The notes below the pieces were generated by a model. That model saw only the letters and a list, made by a program, of their open reading frames with translations. It searched no databases and was not told the origin of the DNA. A stretch of DNA of 64,000 bases from Breviolum minutum Mf 1.05b.01 (lineage: Eukaryota; Sar; Dinophyceae; Suessiales; Symbiodiniaceae), in NCBI GenBank assembly GCA_000507305.1, contig DF241685.1:1-64000 (forward strand). The letters are read 5' to 3'. Shown one piece after another: positions 10,501-22,784 of the stretch; position 1 is the first letter of the stretch; each line of letters starts with the position of its first letter. A program made the position numbers and the translations under genes.

Positions 10501-12652
10501 TCAAATAAAATTTCGCTTCAGCTTCAGCCGCCGGGTGATGCGCCTGGCCTTGTGAAGCTCCGAAAGCCATGCACGCAACTGTTGACACCGCTGTCGTGCG
10601 TTAGCATCACTCTCCCAGGATCCGTGGTACCAGCCTGGAAGGGTGAAGTGTAGGCAGAAATCAAACTGCCCATCTCTACATGTAATATAGATGCGTTTTA
10701 TTTATATATACACACATATATAAATATCCATGGCATGCATTAGATTTTTACCTATGCACATATTTGTACCTATGTTATTTACATTTATGTGTATTTATCA
10801 TGTATCTATCTACATATATATAAACATATATACATACTTATATTATGCATACATTCTGTATCCTATCATATAATGTTTCCATATGTCTGAAGAATCAACA
10901 GTTGGGCAAAAGGAGGAGCAACCTTGCCAATTCATAGATTAGAGTAGTGGATGATCAACTGATAGATCTGCCTTCATTGACTTGGATTGCCATTTACTAA
11001 ACCACCACTTGGCGACTTGAGAAATACCTCCCAATTACTGAGTTTCTGGTACAAAGAAGCAAAAATACGCTCTCATCCACTGGTAAGTTTCACATCAGTC
11101 CCCTTTTCAATATTCTGAGATCATCCAAAGGAACCAACAAATGTTTGACAATCACCGGCGAACTTTGAAAATTTAAGTCGACCCAAGATACCTTTGTCCT
11201 TGGGTCCAGGAAGTGCACTGATGTCAAAGCTCGGAAAGGTGCGCTCCTTGAAGCATTCAAAGCAGGACATTTTGGATGTATAGATCTTTGATATGCTATG
11301 ATTTATGTATATACTGATGTGTTATGAAAATTTACAATGTGTGTATCTAGATATATGTACTATATAATATACGTATACTGTATATACATACAGGTATCAT
11401 ATGTACATTCACAGTACATTCGTATAGAAATAATAGTCAGTTTCAAAATCAATGACTATGTATACATACTATACATCTTGAGTGGATCAATCATGTTGAT
11501 CCATGTTGGATATCTTATCTTGCTAAGTCGCTCACTATCTTTTTGTTCAGCACGTCCTAGGATGAGCATCCAAGTGAACCGAATGGCATTCCCTGGTCCG
11601 TGTGGGAAAGAGTCCGTTTCAAGATTGATTTTCCTGGTGCCAAACAGTGGACTATTGCATGATTGATTTTTGCAAGTCGATTTGGGGCGGATGATAACAG
11701 CTTTTCCACCCGTTTGTTTGTCCAAGAAAAGCTCCACTAAAGCTGCGATGGTTTGTGCATCATCCTGCAGTCTAAACGCAAAATCAAAACAAAAAAAAAA
11801 CACTATGAGGTTTACGGTAGAATGTCAAGCGTCAATGTCTGAAGGGCTCAAACAGGAGCCTGGGCCATCTCGCCGACCCTCCGACTCAAAATAGACTCCA
11901 CCCACCTGGTGAGACGGTTCTTCACACCAGCTGAGTGTAGCTGGAGAAATTTCTGGTGACGTCGGTTTGAATTTGGAGATCCGACACAAGAGCCAGGTTT
12001 CCCTACTAACAAATATCAAGCATTTTGATTGAAGATATTCAGGAAGTCGGATCATTTTCGGCCTATGACCTGAGACTCACACGATTTGCACACCTGTTGG
12101 TTTTGTTTATGCCTGGTTGGTGAGAACCTCCAGAAGGAGGGTGATTGAATACAAAATATAAATACCATAAGAAGGGCTGTAATACAGTATATTATGATTT
12201 ATGTATAGATTTACATTATATAATATCATATTGAGTTTCCGGATACATGTGTTGGATACCATTTATGTGTGGATAGTCGAATGCACGTAAGCTCCTCAAC
12301 TTCGATTGGCTTCTAGCTGCATTCGACTGTATCTCATTGGATTCTGGCTGAATTGGACTATTTGGATCGTGGAAAAGGTGAATAGGATCTGTAAACCCTA
12401 GTTGCTGCTAATCTCAAACAATGATCCTGTTACTGAAAGCTAGAAAGTGGACCAATGGCAACAAACCAATTTTCTTTAAACAGCCAAGATGGCATCATTC
12501 AAGTAGGCATGTATGTATCCAAACTTGGTGCATTTTATCAGAGGGGTTCAAACACTGCGTCCGGAGTCGCGAATTGGAAGTTGACAAGTTCCACCCCTTC
12601 TCGATCCCCTTTCGAAAGCCCTGCATGGCCCTCCAAACAAACGTGGCTGTTC
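10501..12652 (-). CDS. Unknown protein, 3' part of gene with stop codon (5 exons)
   Basis: Exons 12556-12652, 11928-12002, 11764 to somewhere between 11670 and 11456, 11192-11285, and 10501-10634 with a TGA stop. Phases agree at 12556/12002 (0), 11928/11764 (0) and 11192/10634 (1), where KDK joins GWYHGSWESD. Sequence highlights: GREGVEL-like hydrophilic start (SKGDREGVELVNFQFATPDA), a segment with one N-glycosylation-type NFSSYT, DDAQTIAALVELFLDKQTGG, a cysteine pair in KMSCFECFKERTF, and a strongly basic, probably helical C-terminus (SELHKARRITRRLKLKRNFI). The 3' end of the third exon is not fixed because its frame stays open to 11456. I do not recognise a family. The 5' end lies beyond 12.65 kb, perhaps in the exons at 13.0-14.1 kb. 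Confidence 0.5.
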
Positions 12653-13015
12653 CTTACAAACATCCAGTAAAAGTTACAAACACGTTCCAGAAGCGAAAAT
12701 CAAAACCTGCATAGCCTGCATGACCTGTTTTAGACCTATAGGTGTATCACAATTCAAGTAGAGGACCCCTATGAAGCTTTGCGTTTGACTGCTACTCTTT
12801 AATGGGAGATAACCCCAAAGTTTCGGTTTGTGTGTGACAGGCCTCGTAAAGCAGTGGATTCACAGCCACATTTGTCACCTTCAATGCTTTGGCCAACGGT
12901 ACAGCAGTTTGCAACCTGCAGAGGTCTCAGCTTTTCACGAAAGGAAAGTACCAGATTGGCCAAATTAGATTAAAACCTTTTAAAATCCTCAGTTCATGAT
13001 GATTCTGTGGAGACA

Positions 13016-13219
13016 CTACTGATTTGTCAAGTACAGTGGACAGTACTTTATGATACTTTTTGTACTTCTAACAGCGCCAGTTTCCAGACTTTGTGGTCTG
13101 GTGTATCCGAACTCCATTGACGATGTCTCATCATCGAGTAGCAGGAATTCAAGGCAATTGGTAGCAGGTACCGTTCCTTCCACAATTCTTCTGACAGCTT
13201 CTGGAACTAGTACCAACAT
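13016..13219 (-). CDS. Candidate exon, unknown protein
   Basis: A minus frame open for 67 codons reads EAVRRIVEGTVPATNCLEFL and LLDDETSSMEFGYTRP. Another minus frame over the same bases gives a cysteine-rich CQKNCGRNGTC, so the frame is not certain. Possibly an upstream exon of the gene ending at 10501. Confidence 0.25.
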   Translation of the reverse strand: MLVLVPEAVRRIVEGTVPATNCLEFLLLDDETSSMEFGYTRPQSLETGAVRSTKSIIKYCPLYLTNQ

Positions 13220-13554
13220 AGAAGTACTCTACTAGGGATCCATCTCCAACTTAGAGGGCCTCAAATTTCCAAGCAGCCTTCTGAAATTAAGAAATTCAAG
13301 GAAACTTTCTGTGATCCAGAATTGGAGTTGTTACAAATCACAATCGCGGACCTTCACTTTCGAGGGCTTCAAAGAATTAGCAGATTTCCAGGACTCAGGT
13401 CACATGAATCTACAAATTTCAACCATGAATCCACACATGAACCCTCAAACCTCTGATCGACCAAGTAGCGCTCGCAGGAAAGGCGACACATAGATGCGCG
13501 CAGTCGATGGGAGCCTCCCCAAACCAAGGCTGAGCACAAGAGTATTACATACAC

Positions 13555-13627
13555 CCGAAAAGATTGGATATCGAAAGCGTAGGATTTCACCACATCTTTT
13601 GGATTTGGGCCTCCAGATCCTACCATC
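13555..13627 (-). CDS. Candidate exon, unknown protein
   Basis: A TCAG|G acceptor and a CGG|GTGTATG donor bound 24 codons: MVGSGGPNPKDVVKSYAFDI then QSFR. The 3' edge of the exon (minus strand) matches a 20-base motif that recurs at 43.1 and 43.6 kb. Confidence 0.35.
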
Positions 13628-13944
13628 CTGATCAGCTTATATATGCAAGTGGGTGTTTTGCGAAGTGCTGGTAACCCCAATCAGCAAAAATATCATCTAA
13701 CTCGTTTGGAACCATCCTGGAAACAAAAAACATATATATATATATATATACATTTTGGGTTATACATCCCATATACGGAAAGAGCCAAGTACCTTGAAGC
13801 CAGGTGGCATGTGCTGGCATTTTGCTGCCACGGCCTCTGCTTGCTCAACACCTCAAGAGCTGTGGAGCCGTTGAGTTTTGCGGGACAAGGTTACCATCCA
13901 TGATCACCCTCAGAGAGACCAACAGATCTACGTAAAAAATGGAG

Positions 13945-14090
13945 AGCCACCTCACTTCCCCACCCCCGTAGCCTCGCTCTGTCAAAGGCGGATCGGTCTG
14001 CCGCTCGCGCAGCCAGCGTTGCTCGGCCGCACGGCGCGCAGCGGAACCAGGTGCCTCCCCAAAGGGCAAAGGCAGCAAAGGGTGAGCCAT
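13945..14090 (-). CDS. Candidate GC-rich exon, frame unresolved
   Basis: A GC-rich island after a GGGGAG|G acceptor is open in two minus frames: APGSAARRAAEQRWLRERQT and WFRCAPCGRATLAARAADRS. GT donors follow for both. Base composition differs sharply from the AT-rich surroundings, supporting a coding exon without telling which frame. Confidence 0.3.
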
Positions 14091-14839
14091 GTTGCACTAT
14101 GTGTGTTGATTTCATTGATTTTCTTTCCCAAAAAATCTGGGAAACGAAAATAATTTTGAACACAGCACCAAAGAAGGATTGTTCACAGACCTAAAACTCT
14201 TCGATCGTTTTGGGAGATGTCTTGCATAAATCATATACACGGAGGTCATGTAGGCTCACTGCAAGCAACCTGACTTGGCTTTCAAAGGACCACAAAACAC
14301 AGAACTCCCCCAAACTCATTGGTTTTAAGACTACAAAGAAACTATTTCGGGGGCAAAACTCTTCGTCTTGGGCCCTGTTGCCAGGCTTCGGATTTGAAGT
14401 CACTCTCGGTACAATCATAGGACCCTCGTGGCTCTTTCTCGGCTATGGCCCTGTCTGCATACATCCATTATCATTAGACGCATGTGTATCAACAGAAAAT
14501 TACTAAGCAATGTAGTATACTGCAATGTAAGGTGTAACTAGAAGTAGAGCCAACACATACAGCAATGTTGCTATGGCCATAGCAACTGTACTGCTTGCTT
14601 AAACTAACATCCCAATTCCCACCCTTCAACCAACAAACAAAATCCAAGTCCATGTCCAGTCTTTGATTTCCCTGCATGTGGCATTGGCATGCCCCGCCTC
14701 GTGTGCCACTGGGCCGAAGATCTCTGCATGGAGCGGGTTGTTTGTGCTCTCGCCATGTCGAACCTCACTCTCTCTGTAGTAGCAATGTCAATCTCACTTT
14801 CAAACAGGCTACAAAGGGGCTCCTGAACGCTGCGTGTCT

Positions 14840-15640
14840 TATTGTTCAACTTCATTTTATGATTCGTGTTCATCTTCTTTTTGCTTGTCATCTTATTTTG
14901 TTCTTATTATCATGTATGTTTCCGTTTGTTCCTTTCTTGTCTTTTTTTCTTATCAGCATTAGTTTCGTTTCGTGATTGTGATTCATGTTCTGACATTTCT
15001 TCATGTTCTTATCATTACGCTAACGACGCTAATGCTTATGTTTATTGTTTTCTTCTTAACATGTGCTCTTTGTCTTCTTCATCTTCATGTGCATCTTTCG
15101 ATCTAGCTTGGTCTATGTCCACCCATATGCATTGACGTCTATCTGAATCTTTCTAGTATGATCTATATCTCCCTATGTCCATCCATACGTGACGTATCTG
15201 TTCCTATGTCTACCTAACATAGACATTCTAATCAGTACTATGTACCTCATCTGATATTGTCTTATCTATCCTGTCTCAACTTACTGTGGCTGTTCCTGTT
15301 TTTGTTATCCTGTTTGTCCACATTTGTCCTGCTAGCTATCTACAAACGCAGTCCCCTTCCACACTTAGTAGCCTTCTCTATTCCGATAGTAGTACGTACA
15401 GTCTTTATCTGATATTTCTTACATTGTCGATCTTAACTCGCCTTGGGGCCTTGCGTTATCTGCGTTATCTATTCTTGCTTTATCTTCTCTTGCCGATATA
15501 ATCTCTTTTCCCTTCCAGTATCTTATTGCATCTTTCTTGTCTCACCTTTTCTTATATTGTCGGAACTTATTGGTCTCTGGCTTATCCTGTTTGATCTTAC
15601 TTCCTTCTATCATGTCTTGTCTACCTATGTGTCTAAAATG
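14840..15640. repeat. Degenerate pyrimidine-rich tract (plus strand)
   Basis: About 800 bases are strongly T/C-rich on the plus strand with recurring TTCTTAT, TCTTGT and CTATCTAT-like words but no clean unit. Hydrophobic plus-strand frames here follow from the T bias. It looks like a decayed microsatellite cluster. Confidence 0.7.
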
Positions 15641-15852
15641 ATAGCCCCGGTGTGCATGGCCCAGGAAGCGTAAGAAGCTGCAAATACGATCCTGATCTGT
15701 AAAGAAAAGTCTTCAAAATACCATCCACATCCACAAGGTGGAGGGGCTGGCTTACCACCCTCCATGGACTACCTCTGAGTACATTTCCTTGGGTAGGAGC
15801 GGGAGGGGGTTCTTGCTAACCTGGATCATATGTTATGATGGTGCTTCAGCGC

Positions 15853-15954
15853 CTGAAATGGTCATGAGAGCCTTGACTCTGTCCACCAAACAGTATGCTA
15901 CAAGCCCCATGGCCTGGTCTTCATCGTCAGTACGGACGCGGCGTCTCAGACTTG
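15853..15954 (-). CDS. Candidate exon, unknown protein
   Basis: From a CTAG acceptor the frame reads SLRRRVRTDDEDQAMGLVAY then CLVDRVKALMTIS, ending at TTTCAG|GCGCTG, a GC donor. About 33 codons, mixed charge. A further open stretch just upstream (near 15960-16010) reads GELHVLLVRDLAI, suggestive of the first strand of a C2-type domain, but this is weak. Confidence 0.35.
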
Positions 15955-16605
15955 CTAGGTATCAATTGCTAGGTCTCGGACCAATAAAACATGCAGCTCC
16001 CCCTTCAAAGAGACAGCAGCACCAGCCATTAGGCCATGGAGTAACAGGCCCGAGCTTGGGTTACACCGAGTGGCTTGGCTATTTTAATGTTCTTTTGAGG
16101 TCTTCGATCTAGGATCTGGCAAAGCGACTACAAATCTTGCCACCATCAGGAACAACATGGCACAGTGTGGCAACACAGGATTGCTTTTGGCTATTTTTTG
16201 GCCACGTTGAGGGTTTTTCTTGAGTTAGGAAATTGCGACGACTCATGACTCTTGCTGCCAAACTCCAGCTGCTTCCCATGAGTATGGATCAAAATTTGGC
16301 TACCAGGAAACGGCACAACAGATTTTGTGTATTCCAACGATTTCAATTTTGGCAAAGTGGGGGCTCAATGGGTCAATCCTTTTGAGGGAGCTTTCGCTGT
16401 TTGAGAGAGTAACAACATGAGTATATCGGATTGCAACTGGACCACAAAGTGCACCAACGGGGACACGTTCAAACTAATTACAGAAAATGTTGAAAACTAA
16501 GCGTTGATCTATCCGCTATCCCCCTTCTTCATGGCTGATGTTCAATTATCATCTCTCTTTATGCATTGCTTTGCACGAAATTTCTCATCATTCCAAGTGA
16601 TACAC

Positions 16606-16827
16606 TGACAGTTCACTGACCGACTCAGCTCCAGGATTTTTGCTCTCCAACTGTAGAGCTGGCGTCTCAAAGCCTTTTTTCGCCAATCTTTTTTGTGCTG
16701 GATCCCGATTTTCTTGTTGAGACATATTGCTACTGGTGGTGCGAGATATCCAAATGACCAACACTGCCAATAAGATGGGTTCTTTTCTCAGGCCTCTCTT
16801 TAGTTGATGAAGGCGATACAGAGTCAC
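16606..16827 (-). CDS. Candidate exon with one hydrophobic segment
   Basis: An open minus frame of about 74 codons carries RKEPILLAVLVIWIS, a likely membrane anchor, followed by a polar tail (QQENRDPAQKRLAKKGFETP). It ends at TGTCA|GTGTATC. The ATG at 16827 could start a single-pass protein, or the exon may be internal. Confidence 0.35.
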
Positions 16828-17555
16828 TAGTCACTAACTAGGCAGGGGTTGAGATTCCTGCCAAGTGTTTATCACAAAGGGGATGGACACAACAACTTTA
16901 TTTTGGGCAATCCAATCTGAACTGTTGTTGTCCCCGCATCCCTGATATGTATTGGTAATTATGTCTCAAAATCGGGGGTCAATCGAACATTGGCTGCGTT
17001 TCCTACTGAAATATGTGTATATACCGTGTATAGAGGGTCTACAAAATGACAATGATAATGATACCCTTTTTCTCATCATCATGGTTTCGCGGAAAGAGAC
17101 CCAAGATAGGAAAGGAAACAGAAAAAAAAAACGCGTCGTGGTTTTGTGGCCCACTGAATGTTGGGCGAGGTTACCTGGTTTTGAGAAGCTGAGTCGCAAT
17201 ACACAGCACTTCAAAGCATGGCAAAAAAAGGAGCAGCCAACAAAAAACTGAAATTGCATTGCTTTGGATATTTTTGGCACCAACTTGGATCTTTATGGAT
17301 ATACAAACACATATGTATATGTATATATATATATGTATATTAGGTTGTTTGGATCTGTTTGATTCTCACTAGAGAGCCACTTCCACGGCCACTTCCCATC
17401 TCACTGGACTGTTGGTATCAGAAGATGCTTCATACACCTAGCACATTTGGCAGGTGTGTCTTCAGGTTTTTTGATGAAACTGATCCACCAAACATAATTT
17501 GGAAGTGGTCATATTTCCCCAAATGCAAGGCTACTGAAAATCCACAAAAGATATC

Positions 17556-18184
17556 CCCCTTACTTGAGCCCTGGGGCCCTAGTGGAGTCATTATATAGAG
17601 GAAACCTTTCTATAAAATGAAAAACACCCAATGACTCTCTATAAAATGAAAAACCAGGTGGCTCTATAAAATGACTTGATTTAAAAAGTCAGTCCAGCCA
17701 GGAATCCATGTGGAAACCTATTGGTGTACAAAATGAAATTCACCTGCACAATCCTAATCAACGGTGAAAAACAGCATGGAAACATCATTGTCTATAAAAT
17801 GAAATTGATCCATGTCATCTTGACCATGTTGAAAACAAACTAATTATATAATGAAAACCATCCAGCTGTCAAAAGAGAAAATTAATTCCATCGAAAAACA
17901 CTCCACAAATTGGAGGAACCACCCTCCTCTATAAAATGAAACTCATCCACACAACATGCCATTGTCTTGGAATGTCTCGTTGGAAACCCCTCATCTATAA
18001 AATAAAAAGCCTACAATAGAACTTATTCCTCTATAAATTGACAGATTACTATAAAATGAAAAACCTACTTACATGAAAATCATGGTTTTACTAAACAGCA
18101 CTAATTCCTCAATAGAATGGGTCCCCAACCCGGCGTTTTATAGAGGAACAGGGGTTTCATTTCATAGACCCATCAAGTAAGGAG
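17556..18184. mobile_element. Element of TATAAAATGAAA units with inverted ends
   Basis: At least ten copies of (C)TCTATAAAATGAAA and variants occur at about 17609, 17637, 17662, 17727, 17790, 17842, 17929, 17993, 18030 and 18047, with more decayed and inverted forms near 18135-18165. The block is bounded by CCTTACTTGA near 17558 and its inverse TCAAGTAAGG near 18172. No coding frame inside. Most likely a non-autonomous transposable element or satellite remnant; the boundaries are my inference. Confidence 0.55.
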
Positions 18185-18844
18185 GATCAAAAGATTACAA
18201 TCCGGGTTGAACTCAATATGTAATAGTTCTTTAATCTTTGGTAAATGCCCACCAAAAAGACACACTGATTTGCATCCCACCCATCAACAAACTCCTCTCT
18301 CTTTGCAAATCAAAGAAAATAATCTGCAATCTACAAAATGCAAAAAGCTTGTGTATATAGCAGCGGTTCCATCCCTCTTTCACTTTGAAAAGACCTTTGC
18401 ACCACCACCTTAAGTCGAAATCGTAGTATTTTTCACCAACAAACCAACAAAAACTCCTGGACTAGAGGGTCAATAAGTATGCTCCAAACTACCGGCAACC
18501 AGGCGTTCCCGTCATCTGACAAACATCATCTGGCCGGATCAGTCAAAAGATATTACAATGATGTTGTCTGTAACTTCCTCTTCGGACAATTGATGTTCAT
18601 TGCCCTAATTCCATCATCAAATCATCCAAACACGTCCATCATCCAAAATCATCCACAAACAACTGATGGTGAAAAAACTCTTTGAAATAATCATCCAACA
18701 TCATCCAACATCATCCAAATCTCCAAACATCCTTTCCCTATTTAAATATTAGCAAAAAATCGCCACCTCCTCACGGCGCGGAAGTGCTTGAAGTGCTTCA
18801 CCTCCAGGCAGCCACGAAGGACTCATCTTGCCTTTGCCTCTCAT

Positions 18845-18875
18845 GGATTGGTTGGTTGGTTGGTTGGTTGGGTTG
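18845..18875. repeat. TTGG microsatellite
   Basis: About seven TTGG units in a row, with CATCCAA-type repeats slightly upstream at 18620-18725. Confidence 0.9.
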
Positions 18876-19337
18876 ATGGAGCTTTCTATGAAGATTTTGT
18901 TGGAAAGGTTTTTTCGGGAAATTCAGGTGACGATCCTGATGTAACTTATTGCATCAATGTATATTCATGTATCATGATATGATCGAAAACAACCGGCCAA
19001 AGGTTTGACCACAGAAGGGAAAATCGGAGTCAACACAAACTTCGTGTGTGTGCGGATGAGTCTGGATGTATTGAAGCAATTTAGGCGACTGCTACAAGTG
19101 CTGTTTTTTCAGGTCCGGGCTATCCTTTCTAATCATAGGAAACAGAACTTTGGACTTGTGAATTTACTGTGTATCCTAGGATATCATAGTAGCCATGCCA
19201 CTATTCCAAATAACCCTTCTCACACCAAAATGGATAACCATCAGTCCTAATACTCAAGACTGATTTAAAAGAATCCATGGAGCCCTTTATGGACATTTCA
19301 TTTGTTTCCTTTGCACATCTCCACTTTACCTTGGACC

Positions 19338-19395
19338 AACCAAGCCCGCCGAAGCTCCACCCGCGGCCTTTGCCACTACCTTTCACTTGATCCAA
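19338..19395 (-). CDS. Candidate glycine-rich exon
   Basis: The frame reads DQVKGSGKGRGWSFGGLGWS K and ends at TCCAAG|GTAAAG, a strong donor. The Gly/Arg/Ser composition is like an RGG-type segment. Acceptor not fixed. Confidence 0.3.
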
Positions 19396-19555
19396 TTGGA
19401 AATAGGATAAAGCCTACACAGCGATGTTTGTACTTGCATGGTTGCTGGCAGTTTGCTATCAACTTTGCAGCTCATGATACATGCAGATCTCATTTCTAGA
19501 ATGAGCCTAGCAGATAGCAACGGAAACACCATAAGCACCTAAGTTGCATAAGCAC

Positions 19556-19752
19556 CTTGCTTGTATCATTGTAAAATCATCAAAATCTTTCAAAATCACC
19601 ACCACAAATTTCCATTGGATCCCATCCCCACAACCAACTGCATCCAACCTGGCGTAACAAGGGTAACTTGGACTTTCGACATGGTTGTCCCACTGGCAAA
19701 GCTGCGGGCCTGGCCAATTAGAAAAGACATCTAGATGATCCACAAAATTCAA
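19556..19752 (-). CDS. Candidate exon, unknown protein
   Basis: About 60 codons are open and protein-like: LDVFSNWPGPQLCQWDNHVE, SPSYPCYARLDAVGCGDGIQ, WKFVVVILKDFDDFTMIQ, ending at CAAG|GTGCTT. Three cysteines and tryptophans suggest an extracellular or enzyme domain. A similar GCGDGI motif is found at 20.54 kb. Confidence 0.35.
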
Positions 19753-20124
19753 TGTTTCTTACTTCATGCTTCCAATTCAACAAGGTCATTGACAGAAGGT
19801 AGCTGGTGGCTTCAGGCACCAAGACACTTTCAAGGTAAAATCTTATTGGGAAAACTGTGCTTGCAACCACATAAGACCCAGCTGATGAATCCATGAGTGA
19901 GTTGCGGATACAGATGTCCAGGGCAAACCGAAAGCATCAAGTATCATTGTTTGAGTGGTCTTTGCTTGGAGCTACAAGATGGAAGAAATCCTGCATCCCC
20001 AGCTTTACGAAAAATCGATGCTTTCATGGAAGAGGATACGTTTCAAAGTAGTAGAAGGCTTCTCTTTTTCAAGGCCTCCTCTATACCAGAACCAAATATG
20101 TCACAATCGACTATTGGCTATTGA

Positions 20125-20600
20125 TCATCTCCAGCACTCTCTCGCTGCAGAAGATAACATCAGAGATGCTCCCAACAGTTGAAGTCCAAGAGTATTGATC
20201 TGAGACTCAGTCGATGAGCCAGGACCCAAAATCTGTTTATATAATGGAAAACAAGTGACAAACCCTGTCACAAAGTGCATGTGGAAATATATGAGCCCTA
20301 CCCAACCTGTAAAATCAGAGCCTTCACAAGGCCATACGCTTTCGAGGGCTTTGGGGGGCATACACCTCCCCGATGTTTTTTTGCCTGGAATTCCTTGATC
20401 CTGCAAGAACTGAATCTTCCAATCCAATGAACTTCCAGGCTACCGTCTAGAGTCTAGAATATCTCGCTACATCACTTGACCCCTCCACATAGACATGTGA
20501 CATATCCCAAAAACTAAGGGTCTTAATTCCGTCCCCACATCCCGAGGGTTTGCTCAGTTTACACTCTCTGAAAAAGGGCCATCCCAAAGGTAAAAGACAG
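20125..20600 (-). CDS. Candidate exons, unknown protein
   Basis: Two open minus stretches: near 20425-20300 (KIQFLQDQGIPGKKTSGRCM) and near 20575-20470 (CKLSKPSGCGDGIKTLSFWD). The second shares GCGDGI and a preceding cysteine with the exon at 19556-19752. Splice ends are not fixed. Confidence 0.25.
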
Positions 20601-21399
20601 AAGAAATCTTTCCATTCTTGATGTGCTACATTAGTTCCTGGGTGGGCAGCTATCTGCAAAATTCCGGATGGATTTTAGGGAAATGGACTTTAGCAGAGTT
20701 TTGGGTTAAGGTCTTTTTTCGACATTTTGCTGGGCTTGATTGCGCTTTGCCATTAGTTGCCACCGGACCCTCATCTCAATCAGCTAAGCATGAGCACCTA
20801 CAGCAGCATGGCAAACAACTCCACCCCAAGTCATTTTGGCTTCCCAACCCGAAGATGCGGTGAAACCGAAGAATCTGCAGTACCGAAGCAAAAGTTTCAG
20901 AGTCCTGGAACACTGACAGGAATGGCCAAAAAAAAAACGACAATGGCTTCTCAACAGCAATGTTTCACAGTTGAAGGTTGAGATTGGTTGAAAGAACGAG
21001 CTTCTGGTTGAACTATGATGCAGAATTCCTAAAAGACTTGCATCCTGCTTGACGTCGGGTGCACGTTGCCCCCACGAAATGATTCGTCAACTGTGTACCA
21101 TCGATCCGGTGAACTCAGAATACTTTGCCAACTTGCAAAACCTAAAACAAAGCGCATCCTACATCTAAATCACCATGTGGAGAGGCGTCACCCAACCTCA
21201 CCGTATGTAATCTGAATAATGTGACAAGGGAAAGGCATGAAGGAAAAACCTTCTGTTGAAACCAGTGAAAACTCCATAACAGCAGCACCGCGTCTGCATG
21301 GGAGTATGCGAGGAAACTGAGGAAACTTACTCCATAGGGGGATGGAAAACAACCCTCAACAAGGTGCCGTACTGGTTAAACACTGGACAAGGCATATAC

Positions 21400-22206
21400 A
21401 GTAATCAGATGCAATCAGAGAGACTAGGGCTCGGCTTTCTGATTTTGTCAAAGGGTCCAGCTGTTCCTCTGAGAACTGCCATCTTTTTTGGAGGGCTGTA
21501 TGTGTATACCATGTGTATACCCATTTCCACCCGTCCCATAACTCGATCCTGGTCAATGCGAATAGCTTGACCCAACTTTTCGCTATCCTGGAGGGTCCAA
21601 TCACCACCTGGTTGGTTCAAAGGTGTGGACTCTGAAATCTATGGAATCTAATCTGGGTGAATGAGAATGACTCACCAACTTGAATTTTTCCAGTTTCATT
21701 TGAGAGGACTTCCCCCTAGAAAAAAACATATATATTATCATATATTATCTAAAGGCTTCTTGGTGTCATGATTGGAGGAAGAGTATGGGCAAATTGTCTC
21801 CAACGATGGTATGCTTTCAAAGAAGAAAACACTGCGGTTGGAACGCACTTAGGTCTTAGAGCAAATATCCATATCACCAAATTCAATTCTGAATGTCTGC
21901 ATTAAATCAATGTACTGCCTATATTTATTCAAGTAGGAGCCGGGAGGTGGAATCACCATCAGAAGAGACTTTCTCACGAAAAAAACATCCTGGTAAATTA
22001 CTGGTGTGTACGGCCTACTTTGTAGCTACTGCTAAATGCACTGTGTTTTCTGGATTTACAGGACCTTGGAAATTCCCATTCAAACGCATAGTGATGTCCC
22101 TTGTGTTTGGAGCCTGATAGTGAATGTAAATATCATGGCTTTCCAAACAAATGTGGCCTTTTTTGTGAAAGTGTAGGTCGGTGATGTGCTCTAGACCTTC
22201 TGGTAA
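21400..22206 (-). CDS. Three-exon chain, unknown protein
   Basis: Exons 22065-22206, 21521-21607 and 21400-21495 join in phase 1 at both introns (GT donors, AG acceptors), giving about 108 residues. Parts: LPEGLEHITDLHFHKKGHIC, ESHDIYIHYQAPNTRDITMR, then GGDWTLQDSEKLGQAIRIDQ, then QFSEEQLDPLTKSESRALVS. The middle and last parts are helical and charged, typical of a cytosolic protein. The chain is internal; neither end of the gene is seen. Family not recognised. Confidence 0.45.
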
Positions 22207-22784
22207 CTCCAAGTCTCTCTATATTTCAATACTTCGGAAAAAACTCCCAGCATGTCCCCCCAAGTCCAACCCCCCCAAAAAAATAAACCCCTCAGGATTC
22301 ACAAAAAACAGTTATGCCAATCCAGCACTTCACACCCCTGCAAGGCAAGACACCAAACCATCGTTCCAACATGGATCCTTTGCCTTAGTTCACCAACCTT
22401 TGAAGAATGGAGAAGATCCACAATCCACACACAAACTTGGAGATCATTGGACACTTCTTGTGAGCGAATAGAGTATGTACATAATATGCATACATATATA
22501 CTGTGTGCATGTATTGATAATTACATTATATATAGACATAGTGTGTTTGCATAGATATGTGTATGTATGTAAATACGGTATGCACATATGCAGCATATGC
22601 AAGTTTAAACCTGGTAGATGGGCCCCCACCGCCCAGGTGGTTCATTTAGCTAAGAGACCCCAATCCCGCGTACCTTCTTGTAGAGGAATGTTCTCACGAG
22701 GACATGTTTCAAAACTAAATAGAACCAAATATACTTATATAATTATATATACTAATTATACTTGGTGGCTTTACCTATTTATAA

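Noticed and set aside
14866-15501. Hydrophobic plus-strand frames that look like membrane proteins
   Set aside because: They follow from the T/C-rich composition of the tract; no start context, splice sites or conserved motifs.
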